From: Candidatus Schekmanbacteria bacterium
Lineage (GTDB): Bacteria > Schekmanbacteria > GWA2-38-11 > J061
NCBI GenBank assembly: GCA_016219965.1
Contig: JACRJM010000001.1
Coordinates: 62,001-126,000 of the forward strand
Direction: 5' to 3'
DNA length: 64,000 bases
This document shows positions 49,531-58,798 of the stretch, one piece after another; positions within the stretch are counted from its first letter, which is position 1; every line of letters starts with the position of its first letter. The position numbers and the translations under genes are program-made. The notes beneath the pieces were generated by a model that made no database searches, was not told the DNA's origin, and was given only the letters and a program-made list of their open reading frames with translations.

Positions 49531-50754
49531 CTAATTGTTCTTTTTATTCCGGATGCTGTTTATATATTCAATGAAAAAAGCAATGAAAATTCCCAATAAA
49601 ATCGAAATCATGCCTGCAATGAAAACCATCATTGTTCGTGCAGGCTTATATTTCAGTTCCGGCACTCTCGCGCTGTCTATTACAATGAAATCTACAATTT
49701 CTTTTGTTTCCTCTATCTTGGCAAGTTCGTACTGTTGAGTAAGAAGGGCAAAGATGTTCTCGTATCTTGCGAGGTCCCTTCTAAGTCTCAGGAAATTGAG
49801 TCCAACATCCGGAAACTCTGAGATCGGTGTGAATATATCTGAACTATCAGATTGCTTCCCCGCCGGTTTCTGTTCTGATTCTATCATTGCTATCTGTTTA
49901 TTGATTTCCCTTATTTCATCGTTTAATGCTATGACATCCGGATTTTTATCAGTGGCATAGCTTTTGAGTACACCAAGCTGCATTTCCTTGGAAACTAACG
50001 ACGACTTCAATACATTTAAAGCCCCGATAACAGTGCCAAGTTGTGCGTCCGGGACAACAACCTTAGATTTACCCTGGAATTTCGTGAAGTTCTGTTCTGC
50101 ATCGTTAAGGGATTTTTGAGTTTCTTCAAGTTTTTTCTCAAGCTCTATTCTGTTCTTCTTTGCTATGGAGAAGGTTTTTGTGCGAAGAACATTCTGACAT
50201 TCCAGTAAATATTGATTGGCTGTCTTTGCAGAAAGCTCTGCATCAGGAAATTCTATGGCGAGTGTAATAAGCCCAGTTCTGTCTTCTTTACTCATTGCTG
50301 TGATACCTTTAAGCTTCCTTAGAGCAGTATCCATCAGAGGTTCTTTTTTTATCCACTTGTTGTTTTTACTGTCCCATGCGCTTTCAAAGAAAACCTTTTT
50401 TAAGTCAAGGGAGTTTATAACGCTTTCAGCAACAGTCCTGCTTTTAAGGACATTGAATATCTTGTTCAGGTTTCCGGTTTGGGCTCCTCCACCTGTCAGC
50501 AGATCACCTAACGGGTTTTCACTTAATTTTGCTGCAAGCGCCTGCTGGGCACCTCCGGGAGCTAACGGCATGAGCGTTGTCTCGGCGCGGTAGATGTTTT
50601 TCATGAAAAGGCTATATACAGCAGTAAATATGACAGTGATTAAAAACAGGTTTCGGATAAGTTTCCGGTGTTTGACGATGACCTTCCAGTATGAAAGAAG
50701 GTCTATCCCTTCATCCTCAGACTGTTGAACGGTCTTTTCTTCAGGCTGTTCCAT
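49531..50754 (-). CDS. wzz: Wzz/GumC-type polysaccharide co-polymerase
   Basis: 407 aa. A TM helix lies at about residues 33-53 (LFLITVIFTAVYSLFM) and a second near the C terminus (PARTMMVFIAGMISILLGIFIAFFIEYI), with a long periplasmic region between them, coiled coil at about 185-285. This is the Wzz chain-length-regulator layout. There is no C-terminal tyrosine-kinase domain. The Pro-rich 'YKPARTMMVFIAG' before TM2 is conserved in the family. The start codon shares a base with the stop of an AbiEii-like gene (TAATG), so it appears translationally coupled to a TA module. Confidence 0.88.
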   Translation of the reverse strand: MEQPEEKTVQQSEDEGIDLLSYWKVIVKHRKLIRNLFLITVIFTAVYSLFMKNIYRAETTLMPLAPGGAQQALAAKLSENPLGDLLTGGGAQTGNLNKIFNVLKSRTVAESVINSLDLKKVFFESAWDSKNNKWIKKEPLMDTALRKLKGITAMSKEDRTGLITLAIEFPDAELSAKTANQYLLECQNVLRTKTFSIAKKNRIELEKKLEETQKSLNDAEQNFTKFQGKSKVVVPDAQLGTVIGALNVLKSSLVSKEMQLGVLKSYATDKNPDVIALNDEIREINKQIAMIESEQKPAGKQSDSSDIFTPISEFPDVGLNFLRLRRDLARYENIFALLTQQYELAKIEETKEIVDFIVIDSARVPELKYKPARTMMVFIAGMISILLGIFIAFFIEYINSIRNKKNN

Positions 50755-51443
50755 TAAAAGCTCACTTGTTTATATAACCACTTAATCAAACCGTCATAAA
50801 AATGATAAAAATCTTCTCTGCTAAAACTCTTTGTTAAGAGAGGTATAACTCTCTCATTGTCTCTTAAAAATTTAAGCCCTTCTTCTATTTGAAACGCGAC
50901 GGTTGGAACATCCTCAAATATAGCATCTTTCTTTTTTGCATTCTTATATATTTGCTCAATATTACTTTCATTTAACATTTTTTGTATGAAATAGAAATCA
51001 ATAAAGTCCTTTGGTTCAGTTCTGCTGACTAATGTGCAAAATTTGTTTGAAACAATATTATCAATTGTATCAAGTAGAAGGGTGTGCCCGTTCTCAAAGT
51101 GAAATTTGAACCGTGATTCTGCGATTGAAAGAGGGTCGATAACAAAATCAACTTTTACCTCCCTTATCATCAAGGAAAGAAAATGCGGACCTTCTTTTAG
51201 TTTCGTGCATTCATTGACCCATTCTCTTCTGATCCAGAAATCTATTTCTGAAAGTTGTTCCCGTTCCAGTGTAAAAAAATCAAGGTCGTTTGATATTCTA
51301 TGGTGCAGATAAAAAACTGAAAGAGCAGTACCACCTGTCAAAAAAAAAGTCTTTTCTATATCCGGGTTAGTTATTAAATGGAGAAGCACTTCTCTCTGTG
51401 CTTTTGATGCGTAACAATCTTTATTCTCTGAGGGAAGTGCCAT
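50754..51443 (-). CDS. AbiEii-like nucleotidyltransferase (toxin side)
   Basis: 229 aa. FFLTGGTALSVFYLHHRISNDLDFFTLE is the AbiEii/PF08843 active-site block with GGTAL and DLDFF. IREVKVDFVIDPL and DFIDFYFIQKML agree with the family. It pairs with the upstream small gene, which it overlaps by 23 bp. It sits inside an exopolysaccharide operon, its stop fused to the start of wzz. Type IV TA toxins of this fold are GTP- or CTP-dependent nucleotidyltransferases; activity here is inferred. Confidence 0.82.
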   Translation of the reverse strand: MALPSENKDCYASKAQREVLLHLITNPDIEKTFFLTGGTALSVFYLHHRISNDLDFFTLEREQLSEIDFWIRREWVNECTKLKEGPHFLSLMIREVKVDFVIDPLSIAESRFKFHFENGHTLLLDTIDNIVSNKFCTLVSRTEPKDFIDFYFIQKMLNESNIEQIYKNAKKKDAIFEDVPTVAFQIEEGLKFLRDNERVIPLLTKSFSREDFYHFYDGLIKWLYKQVSF

Positions 51444-51687
51444 AAACTTCTATCATTCTCCTCCATTTTTTTGCTGCATACTTGCTTAATCTGAGTTTTT
51501 GCAAATTTACTGCAATTTCTTCGAGACTAAAAAAATTCAAAGTGTCAATAACTCTACCATACTCAAGAAATCTTTTCAAAACCCATAAATAAATACTATT
51601 GTTTTTATTTTCAGCAATAAGCTTTTTCAGCTTTTGCAAGTCTGTGAATTCTGGATAATCCCAGAATACTGCATTAAGATAGTTCAT
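51421..51687 (-). CDS. Small partner protein of the AbiEii-like gene
   Basis: 88 aa. MNYLNAVFWDYPEFTDLQKLKKLIAENKNNSIYLWVLKRFLEYGRVIDTLNFFSLEEI is the usual short partner seen with this nucleotidyltransferase type, distinct from the larger AbiEi repressor. Helical, no DNA-binding motif recognised. The overlap with the downstream gene supports a two-gene TA unit. Confidence 0.72.
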   Translation of the reverse strand: MNYLNAVFWDYPEFTDLQKLKKLIAENKNNSIYLWVLKRFLEYGRVIDTLNFFSLEEIAVNLQKLRLSKYAAKKWRRMIEVYGTSLRE

Positions 51688-51747
51688 AATATGAATTAAA
51701 TATTACATCATCCCTCTGATTGTCAACGGGAATGAAGAAGGATTGGG

Positions 51748-52632
51748 TTACTTCACATACATGCTGAGGTATTTTTTCAGCGATTCTTCCCAATGGGGCA
51801 TCTGGTTTATGCCGAGCATTTCAAGCTTCATGTTTACCATAGCCTCAGACCTTCCGCGCGGCGCGGACAGAGGGAAATGCGCTGATGAAACCGGTATTAC
51901 CCGTTTTTTATCTTTCAACCCCATAAGTTCTAAAAGCTTTAAAGCATATTCATACCTTGAACACATCCCTTTGTTTGCGGAATGATACAGCCCGGGCCTG
52001 CCATTTTTTACGATTCTTACGATTGATTGTGCTATGTCAAAAGTGAAGGTGGGGCTTCCAACCTTGTCTGAGACAGCCTTTATCTCATCCTGCGTGCGGA
52101 GGAGTTCTATTATTTTCCTTGTGAATTTCTTGTCAATGTCCCAGCCGCCTACCATCCATCCTGCCCTTATGATGAAATGATTCTTTATGAAACGTTCCAC
52201 TACAAGTTCGCCTGCATATTTGCTTCTTGCGTAAATATTGGAAGGATTAGGTGTGTCGAATTCAGTATATGGTTCCGGGGATGTCCCATCAAAGACAGCC
52301 GAGGTTGATATATAGACCATAGGAATATTGAGCGCACTGCAAGTGAGGGCTATGTTCTCTGTGCCTATGGAATTGGTCATATATGAATGACGGTGGTCGC
52401 GCTCGCAGAGGTCCACATCCGTTTCCGCCGCAAGATGAAACACTATCTCAGGGGAGAAACTTTTAATCGTGTTTTCCACACTTTCTTTTTCCCTGATGTC
52501 GAGCTTACTGATACTCTTGTCGCGAAGATTTATATCAGTTTTGAGAATCTCATAACCTGCATCGCAAAGTACGGGACAAAGGTCATTGGCTAACATCCCG
52601 GCTGCACCTGTCACTAATGCTTTTACTGGCAA
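51748..52632 (-). CDS. RmlD-like NAD(P)-dependent sugar reductase
   Basis: 294 aa, extended SDR of the RmlD substrate-binding family. KALVTGAAGMLANDLCPVLCDAGYE is the Rossmann turn, FHLAAETDVDLCERD the conserved second block, and YARSKYAGELVVE the YxxxK. RmlA, B and C are not in the window, so it may instead reduce the Gmd product (GDP-4-keto-6-deoxymannose) or work with rml genes elsewhere. It lies between the SLBB export gene and the TA pair on the same strand. Confidence 0.85.
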   Translation of the reverse strand: MPVKALVTGAAGMLANDLCPVLCDAGYEILKTDINLRDKSISKLDIREKESVENTIKSFSPEIVFHLAAETDVDLCERDHRHSYMTNSIGTENIALTCSALNIPMVYISTSAVFDGTSPEPYTEFDTPNPSNIYARSKYAGELVVERFIKNHFIIRAGWMVGGWDIDKKFTRKIIELLRTQDEIKAVSDKVGSPTFTFDIAQSIVRIVKNGRPGLYHSANKGMCSRYEYALKLLELMGLKDKKRVIPVSSAHFPLSAPRGRSEAMVNMKLEMLGINQMPHWEESLKKYLSMYVK

Positions 52633-52658
52633 AATATATCTCCTTCAATTTATTGCAT

Positions 52659-55235
52659 TTATCTCACTACTGCCCCGATTACAATACCTGCTGACAATGC
52701 TATGTTTCCTATTGTCCTTGCTACAGTATCTGCAACTTTAAGAAAATCAATTTTTTCAAACTGCTGAGGAACTATGACAGTGTCTCCCGGTTCGACCTTT
52801 ATGTTCATGAAACCCGGTGTGAACCAGCCGAATCCTTCCGAATTCCACGAGCTCCCCTGAAGCCTTGATATGGTCGTGCCGTCTGCCCGTACAAGATATA
52901 TCTCATCAGTATTGGCATTCTGCGTAGGTCCTCCGACCTGGCTGAGATAATAAGAAACTGTTTTCCCTTTCTTGAAAAGCAGTGCCTGTCTGGTATAAAC
53001 CTCTCCGAGTATTCCGACACTGTTTGATACTTTCGGTATATTGAGGGAATCGCCGGGTTCCATCTCAAAATCAAATGGCGAGCCTTCAAACTGCTCTAAA
53101 GGCATTAGCTTTACTACCATTCTCCCTGTAACTGCAGTTAGCTTCAATTTGCCCAGAAGCTGTTCTTTGTATTTGAGCTGGTCCTGTTTTGCAGCGACTT
53201 GTTCCGGTGTGCTTTCAGCATACTCTCCTGTAATTGATGACTGTAAAATATCTTTTTCAAGGTTCGTGATTAATTCATCCACTTTTGACCTTACCTGTTC
53301 TTCCACAGATTTTCTCGAGAAAAATGCACCCTTCAAATAGGCGCTGTCAGTGTATCCTCCTGCTCTTTTTATCACAGAGCTGATCTTTTCACCCTTTAAG
53401 AAAGCATAAGTTCCGGGGAATTTTACCTCTCCTCCGAGAGTAATGGTCATGCCTGTATTGTCCCAGTCAGGGATGCCGCGGATAAATAACAGGTCATCTG
53501 GCTCAAGCGGAATGTTTTGTTCCGGGTTGTTGTTTAAAGCCTCGACAAGATTTATCTGGATGCTTTTCTGAACAATACCTTCCTCGCTTCTTTCAATCCT
53601 TACAAGCTCTGCATTAGTTTTATATGCCTTTCGCAGGATATTCCCTGAAAGATACACAAGGTCTGCAATTTTCATATTTTCCACATACTTATACATGCCG
53701 GGTTTTTTTACTTCCCCGAAGATCGTGACTTTGAACTTCTCTTTCATATCATTTTTTGAATAGATTGTTATTCTGTCAAGCGGTGAAAGCTCAAGGTTGT
53801 CCTCTTCACTCCCGTTTAAAAGTTTCTCGAGATTGAACGAATGCTGCTCTTCATGGTTATCCGGAGGCGCAAGACGTATGAGCCTTCCAAAACTGAAATA
53901 AGTTTCAGCGAGCAGGTCACCATAAGATGAAATCAGGTCTTTAAGATGCATGCCGGGCTTAAACTCATAGCCCCCCGGTCTTTTTACATTCCCCTCAAGG
54001 TAGACGATGTTTTCTATCTTGCCGAATACCGGATAGATTTTAACAAGGTCTCCGTCGTTTATATTTATGTTCCACTGGCTGTTTTGCAGGAGCTCCCCGG
54101 TGTCAGTAATATTAATATCAAGTACTATCCTGTGTTCGTGGGCAACGATTCTTTCCACCTGAATTCTTTTAGTGAAAGAGTAAGGGGTTATCCCTCCTCC
54201 GTAATTTAAAAGTTCATAAAGGTCTATCTGGTCTGAGAATTCGTATATAGCAGGGCGTTTTACGATTCCGGCTGTTGCCGCAGTCTTGTTGATAAGAGGA
54301 ACAAATATAGTGTCCCCTGACTGCAAGGTTTTATCCTGAGTTTTGTCCCCCTTCAGGAGAAAATTATAGAGGTCAACTTTAAATGTCTCATTGTTTCTTA
54401 TGAGCTTTATATCGCGCATAGAGCCGTTCTTGGTAGGTCCTCCAGCGGCATAAAGCGAATTAAGCACTGTTGAAAGGGATGAGACTGTATATGTGCCGGG
54501 TCTTCCTACTTCACCTACGATAAAAACCTTTATGACTCTTATCCTATCCATGACAATATTCATTTCAAAGCCAGTGTAATACTTTGAAAATGTCTCATTG
54601 AGGAATTTGCGCATTCCCTCCATTGTCATACCCCAGACCTTGATTGTGCCTATCTTAGGGATGGATATCTCTCCGTTCCTGTCAACAGTGACGGAATACT
54701 TTGCCTCGAACCTTCCCCATAAATTGATGGTAAAACTGTCATCAGGACCTATGACATAGTCAGGACCTACAGGGACATCTGTCACAGGTGCAAAGCTTGA
54801 TGCAGGCTGGCTGAAGAAATCATAACCGAACTGCCTGACCTGTCTGGATATTTCAGTGGGTAACTGTTCGGAATATACTTTTTCAATAATGGAGAGTTCC
54901 TTTGTTGTTATAGGTGCTTCTGGGGAAAATGTCTCATTAGCGGGAATCCCTTTTTTCTCAGGGGATATTTCTAATGTTCCTTCCATCTCCTTCTGCTTAA
55001 ACATTTCCTCAAATGTTTCCTTTTGCTGGCTTGAGAGCTTATCTAAATCTTCTGTTGTGACATCCTTTGTTTTTATTTTATCCTCAATTGCCGTTTTCTG
55101 GTCAGCCGGCAGTTTATAGAGGTTGTCAATGGTATCTTGCTGGAATTGTCCGGAAAAAGCGGGGATGCAGATAGTGAGAGATGCGAATAGTGCCGCTATA
55201 TAAATGATATAAACGATTGGACTCTTTTTTAACAT
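52659..55235 (-). CDS. Polysaccharide export protein with multiple SLBB domains (Wza-like)
   Basis: 858 aa from ATG 55235, chosen for GAGAGGGAG just upstream; an upstream in-frame extension of 43 residues would mask the signal peptide. MLKKSPIVYIIYIAALFASLTICIPAFSG is a Sec signal peptide without a lipobox cysteine. PVGPDYVIGPDDSFTINLWGRFEAKYSVTVDRNGEISIPKIG is the PES domain. It is followed by about five to six SLBB repeats, recognisable by V-x-G-E-V-x-x-P-G-x-Y (VFIVGEVGRPGTYTVS, VTIFGEVKKPGMYKYV, ITLGGEVKFPGTYAFL). The C terminus has a hydrophobic segment. Predicted outer-membrane export channel of the polysaccharide. Longer than E. coli Wza (379 aa), as in many non-enterobacteria. Confidence 0.92.
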   Translation of the reverse strand: MLKKSPIVYIIYIAALFASLTICIPAFSGQFQQDTIDNLYKLPADQKTAIEDKIKTKDVTTEDLDKLSSQQKETFEEMFKQKEMEGTLEISPEKKGIPANETFSPEAPITTKELSIIEKVYSEQLPTEISRQVRQFGYDFFSQPASSFAPVTDVPVGPDYVIGPDDSFTINLWGRFEAKYSVTVDRNGEISIPKIGTIKVWGMTMEGMRKFLNETFSKYYTGFEMNIVMDRIRVIKVFIVGEVGRPGTYTVSSLSTVLNSLYAAGGPTKNGSMRDIKLIRNNETFKVDLYNFLLKGDKTQDKTLQSGDTIFVPLINKTAATAGIVKRPAIYEFSDQIDLYELLNYGGGITPYSFTKRIQVERIVAHEHRIVLDINITDTGELLQNSQWNININDGDLVKIYPVFGKIENIVYLEGNVKRPGGYEFKPGMHLKDLISSYGDLLAETYFSFGRLIRLAPPDNHEEQHSFNLEKLLNGSEEDNLELSPLDRITIYSKNDMKEKFKVTIFGEVKKPGMYKYVENMKIADLVYLSGNILRKAYKTNAELVRIERSEEGIVQKSIQINLVEALNNNPEQNIPLEPDDLLFIRGIPDWDNTGMTITLGGEVKFPGTYAFLKGEKISSVIKRAGGYTDSAYLKGAFFSRKSVEEQVRSKVDELITNLEKDILQSSITGEYAESTPEQVAAKQDQLKYKEQLLGKLKLTAVTGRMVVKLMPLEQFEGSPFDFEMEPGDSLNIPKVSNSVGILGEVYTRQALLFKKGKTVSYYLSQVGGPTQNANTDEIYLVRADGTTISRLQGSSWNSEGFGWFTPGFMNIKVEPGDTVIVPQQFEKIDFLKVADTVARTIGNIALSAGIVIGAVVR

Positions 55236-55400
55236 TTTACTCCCTCTCATATTACCTTTTGATTTAATTGGTGAATATACATGCCATCTTTTTGATTTGT
55301 CAATTATTTTCGGATGGAGAAAATCATATTGACTTTGCTCATATTTTAAACTTATTAATAGCACAAAATTAAGGGTATATAAAACATTGAGGTAAATGGA

Positions 55401-56270
55401 ATGAAATTAAAACTTGGTCTCCCAAAGGGGAGTTTGCAGGAATCTACATTCAGTATCTTCAAAAAAGCGGGATTTAATATCTCTGTATCTTCACGGTCTT
55501 ATGTTCCTTATATCGATGACCCTGAGATTGAATGCCTGTTAATCCGTGCGCAGGAGATGGCGCGCTATGTTGAGGACGGTGTCCTTGATGCCGGTATTAC
55601 GGGGAAAGACTGGATCCTTGAACAGGGGGCAAAGGTCGTTGATGTTGCAGACCTCTATTATGCCAAGGGGGGACTGCGCCCGGTCAGATGGGTTGTGGCT
55701 GTGCCCAATGATTCTCCTATCAAAACGATAAAAGACCTTAAGGGGAAGCGTGTTGCCACAGAGCTTTTGAAATTCACAAAGAGTTACTTCAAAAAACATA
55801 AAATTGACTGTGATGTCGAATTCTCATGGGGAGCCACAGAGGTGAAACCTCCGAAGCTTGCCGATGCCATAGTTGAGATTACAGAGACCGGTTCGTCTTT
55901 GCGGGCGAATAATCTCAGGATCATCGAGACCATCCTTGAATCAACTACAAAGCTTATCGCAAATAAAAGCTCCTGGGAAGTTGCGTCAAAGAGGAAAAAG
56001 ATTGAAGACCTTACTCTTCTCCTGCAAGGTGCATTGAATGCTGAGGAGAAAGTCGGGCTTAAAATGAATGTTGAAAGAAAAAATCTCACAAAGATAACAT
56101 CTCTTCTTCCATCGCTTCATGCGCCAACAATATCAGGCCTCCTCGATGATCCGTGGGTTGCGATAGAAGTGATAATCGATGAAAAGATAGTTCGGGACAT
56201 TGTGCCGAAGTTAAAGAGTGCCGGCGCAACAGGCATCGTAGAATATCCGCTTAACAAGGTGATACCATAA
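55401..56270 (+). CDS. hisG: ATP phosphoribosyltransferase, long form HisG
   Basis: 289 aa. First step of histidine synthesis. [24 protein letters not shown] is the N terminus. [28 protein letters not shown] and [26 protein letters not shown] hold the PRPP-binding region. The C-terminal ~75 residues ([26 protein letters not shown]...) form the histidine-binding regulatory domain of long-form HisG. It is alone: no other his gene is adjacent. Start ATG after GAGG. Confidence 0.95.
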   Translation: MKLKLGLPKGSLQESTFSIFKKAGFNISVSSRSYVPYIDDPEIECLLIRAQEMARYVEDGVLDAGITGKDWILEQGAKVVDVADLYYAKGGLRPVRWVVAVPNDSPIKTIKDLKGKRVATELLKFTKSYFKKHKIDCDVEFSWGATEVKPPKLADAIVEITETGSSLRANNLRIIETILESTTKLIANKSSWEVASKRKKIEDLTLLLQGALNAEEKVGLKMNVERKNLTKITSLLPSLHAPTISGLLDDPWVAIEVIIDEKIVRDIVPKLKSAGATGIVEYPLNKVIP

Positions 56271-56358
56271 AGAACTATCCGGTCTGCTCGGGGAGCAGAC
56301 CCTACATATTTTCAGAGACCCTACATCATGTTCACGGGCTCTATATCATTTTTTGTAG

Positions 56359-56390
56359 GGCACGTTCCCCGAACGTGCCATCTTAATTTT
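56359..56390 (+). terminator. Hairpin after hisG, possibly terminator
   Basis: GGCACGTTC-CCC-GAACGTGCC is a perfect 9-bp stem followed by ATCTTAATTTTTT. Upstream, GTCTGCTC/GAGCAGAC (56282-56300) forms another perfect stem, and 'GACCCTACAT' occurs twice between them. The sequence is of a dispersed-repeat type ('GTAGGGCACGTTCCCCGAACGTGCC') but could terminate hisG. Confidence 0.5.
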
Positions 56391-56557
56391 TTAAATCATA
56401 ACTGCAGTAAATCCAGCTTTGTATACTTTTTATAAATAATAATAAAAAAACTGTGGAAACCATCCCTTCACTTGGGTATAGTTAACCATGAATATTTGCA
56501 AATTCACAGACTGAAAAATATTATTTTCAAAGTATACTAAAAGAAGGAATCCATTAT

Positions 56558-57331
56558 ATGAAGAATCTTCTTGAATTTATAGGTGACAGCGTAGCTTACC
56601 TTCTCGAGGAAGTGGGAAAAGTTGTTATCCTTTTCTGGCGCTTTTTAACCTGGCTTTTCAAGCCTTCTTTTAAATTCCGCAACACCTTCAAGCAGATGGA
56701 AGTAATAGGAGTAAACTCCGTGCTGGTAATAATCCTCACAGGTTTTTTCACGGGCTCGGTGTTTGCCCTCCAGACTTACAGAGGATTTCATCAGTTCAGT
56801 GCTGAATATCTTGTAGGATATGTAGTAGCCCTTGCCATTACAAGAGAGCTTGGTCCTGTGCTTACAGGACTCATGGTCACAGGAAGGGCAGGCTCGCTGA
56901 TTGCAGCCGAGCTTGGAACAATGAAAGTTACCGAGCAGATTGATGCAATGGAAGTGATGGCTGTAAACCCTGTCCAGTATCTTATAGTCCCGAGGATCGT
57001 TGCAGCAATAATAGTTGTACCTCTTCTTACGATAATCACCGACTTCATAGGCATACTTGGAGGTTATGTGATAGCTGTGAAAATGCTGGGGCAGAGTTCC
57101 GTTATTTACTGGACTGGAATCAGGGACAACCTCGAATTCTCGGATCTGATGCAGGGGATCTACAAGGCGATGGTGTTCGGCGGGATATTAGCTCTCATAG
57201 GATGTTACAAAGGGTTTTATACTGAAGGCGGAGCAGAAGGTGTTGGCAAAGCCACGACAAGCGCTGTTGTTGTAGCTTCAGTTCTTATACTGATTTCTGA
57301 CTATATCCTTACTACTGTATTTTTCTCATGA
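56558..57331 (+). CDS. mlaE: MlaE-type ABC transporter permease
   Basis: 257 aa, about five TM segments. ALAITRELGPVLTGLMVTGRAGSLIAAELGTMKVTEQIDAMEVMAVNPVQYLIVPR is the diagnostic MlaE block with the EQIDAM coupling region. Inner-membrane part of the Mla phospholipid (or related lipid) transport system. Two unrelated genes separate it from the ATPase gene; it overlaps the first by 4 bp. Confidence 0.93.
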   Translation: MKNLLEFIGDSVAYLLEEVGKVVILFWRFLTWLFKPSFKFRNTFKQMEVIGVNSVLVIILTGFFTGSVFALQTYRGFHQFSAEYLVGYVVALAITRELGPVLTGLMVTGRAGSLIAAELGTMKVTEQIDAMEVMAVNPVQYLIVPRIVAAIIVVPLLTIITDFIGILGGYVIAVKMLGQSSVIYWTGIRDNLEFSDLMQGIYKAMVFGGILALIGCYKGFYTEGGAEGVGKATTSAVVVASVLILISDYILTTVFFS

Positions 57332-58035
57332 CAACACAGGAAAACTGCTATTTCAAAGAGATCGAACAGCATGTCCTCAGGGCAAGAGGCAGGGGGCTGA
57401 TGCTGGGGGGCGCAGATTACGCTGTTATGGAAAGATGGGAAAAAATGGGTATCCCCGTAGATATCGTAAAAAGGGGAATTGACATTTCCATAGACGGCAT
57501 AAGGTTTAACGGTAAAGGTAATATTAATGGTGTAGTGCAGCTTTCATCATGCAGCAGAAAGGTCCTGGAACTTTGGAAAGGAAGAAAAGAGTCATTTATT
57601 GGGAAAAATGATATTGGAAGAAGTGATGCCGGAAGAAATAATAATGAGGTGGCTGAAGATCAGTTTTATTCAGAAAATAAATTGCCGCATGAGATAAGAA
57701 GAATGGCAGAAAAGCTCGCCTCAGGGGATTTATGTTTATGGCTCCCGTCTGCCATAAATGTGGTTAAAGATTCAGAAGAACAACTTGACGGGCTTATGGA
57801 AGCAGTAACGGAAAAAAGAATACCTCATGTTCAGGCAGCTGAAATGTTAGAGAAGATAAGGGATGAGTTTTACTGGAATATCCGGATGTTTCTCACAAGA
57901 GAGCAGGAAAGTGAACTGCTCGGGAAAAGAGAAAAGATGCTGCAGAATCTCAGAAAAAATATGAGCGCGCAGGAATATGAGAGAACAGTCGAGGAATTGC
58001 TTCTTGTCGCTCTTGCGGAAAGAACAGGGATATAA
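57328..58035 (+). CDS. Uncharacterised protein upstream of a DnaC-like ATPase
   Basis: 235 aa, start by ATGA overlap with mlaE. EIEQHVLRARGRGLMLGGADYAVMERWEKMGIPVDIVKRGIDISID resembles a family in which a 'ready-to-bind W...GIP...V..GI' helical region precedes a DnaC/IstB-like partner, common in deltaproteobacteria and relatives. Residues 85-112 are a low-complexity Gly/Asn/Asp insert (GKNDIGRSDAGRNNNE) with degenerate repeats. The remainder is charged and helical (EQESELLGKREKMLQNLRKNM). No membrane segment. Function unknown. Confidence 0.7.
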   Translation: MTTQENCYFKEIEQHVLRARGRGLMLGGADYAVMERWEKMGIPVDIVKRGIDISIDGIRFNGKGNINGVVQLSSCSRKVLELWKGRKESFIGKNDIGRSDAGRNNNEVAEDQFYSENKLPHEIRRMAEKLASGDLCLWLPSAINVVKDSEEQLDGLMEAVTEKRIPHVQAAEMLEKIRDEFYWNIRMFLTREQESELLGKREKMLQNLRKNMSAQEYERTVEELLLVALAERTGI

Positions 58036-58038
58036 ATA

Positions 58039-58791
58039 ATGGCTAAGGGAACAGGGGCTTTAAAGCAAAAAGAAGAATGCAGCTTCTGCCAGGGGACAGG
58101 ATGGATACCTGATGATCAGGAAGGGTTGAGGCAGGTTCGCCGCTGCTCCTGCTTTACAGATCTTGTCAAAAAAAGGATAAATGAGAGGTGCAATATTCCT
58201 TCAAGATATATTGATTGCAGTTTCGACAATTATGAGATGCACGATCCAAGCCACAACAAAGCAAAGAAGATCGCAGAAAAATTTGTCGCCACATACCCCG
58301 GTATTGATACAGGCCTTTTTTTTATAGGGAGCTGCGGTGTAGGAAAGACCCATCTTGCAGTTGCCATTCTTAAAAGCCTTATAGACAGGAAGATGGTTGA
58401 CGGGATCTTCTATGATTCATGGGAGCTGTTAAAAGCCATACAAAATACCTTCAGCAGTGATTCAGCGCTTTCGGAATCTCAGGTTCTTTCTCCTGTTATT
58501 GAAAAAGAGCTGGTGGTACTCGATGACCTCGGTGCGCAGAAGGTGACGGACTGGAGACGCGACATACTGATGTACATACTGAACAAGAGGTACAATGACA
58601 AGAAACCTACTATCATAACATCTAACTGGAAGCTTGCGCATGGTGATGTCGAGGGGGAGGAATCTCTGGAGGAAAGGGTAGGTGCAAGGCTCCTTTCCAG
58701 ACTTTATGAGATGTGTGTGATAGTTGAAATTAAAGGTAAAGACTACAGAAAGTCTTTTAAACAAGACGGTTACAGGCAAAATCTGAGGTAA
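58039..58791 (+). CDS. DnaC/IstB-like AAA+ ATPase with N-terminal zinc-binding cysteines
   Basis: 250 aa. N-terminal CSFCQGTGWI...RRCSCF gives a CxxC...CxC zinc site. Walker A GSCGVGKTHLAVAIL, Walker B LVVLDDLGAQ, sensor-type IITSNW and the C-terminal arginine LLSRLYEM follow the helicase-loader pattern. It has no transposase partner, so it is not an IS21 helper. It follows the unknown 57328 gene after 3 bp and precedes mlaF by 7 bp. Probably a chromosomal helicase-loader-like protein carried in the operon. Confidence 0.85.
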   Translation: MAKGTGALKQKEECSFCQGTGWIPDDQEGLRQVRRCSCFTDLVKKRINERCNIPSRYIDCSFDNYEMHDPSHNKAKKIAEKFVATYPGIDTGLFFIGSCGVGKTHLAVAILKSLIDRKMVDGIFYDSWELLKAIQNTFSSDSALSESQVLSPVIEKELVVLDDLGAQKVTDWRRDILMYILNKRYNDKKPTIITSNWKLAHGDVEGEESLEERVGARLLSRLYEMCVIVEIKGKDYRKSFKQDGYRQNLR

Positions 58792-58798
58792 AAAGGGA

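Noticed and set aside
58039-58791. IS21-type IstB transposition helper
   Set aside because: No IstA transposase or terminal inverted repeats, a zinc-binding N terminus, and tight placement in the mla operon favour a DnaC-like chromosomal gene.
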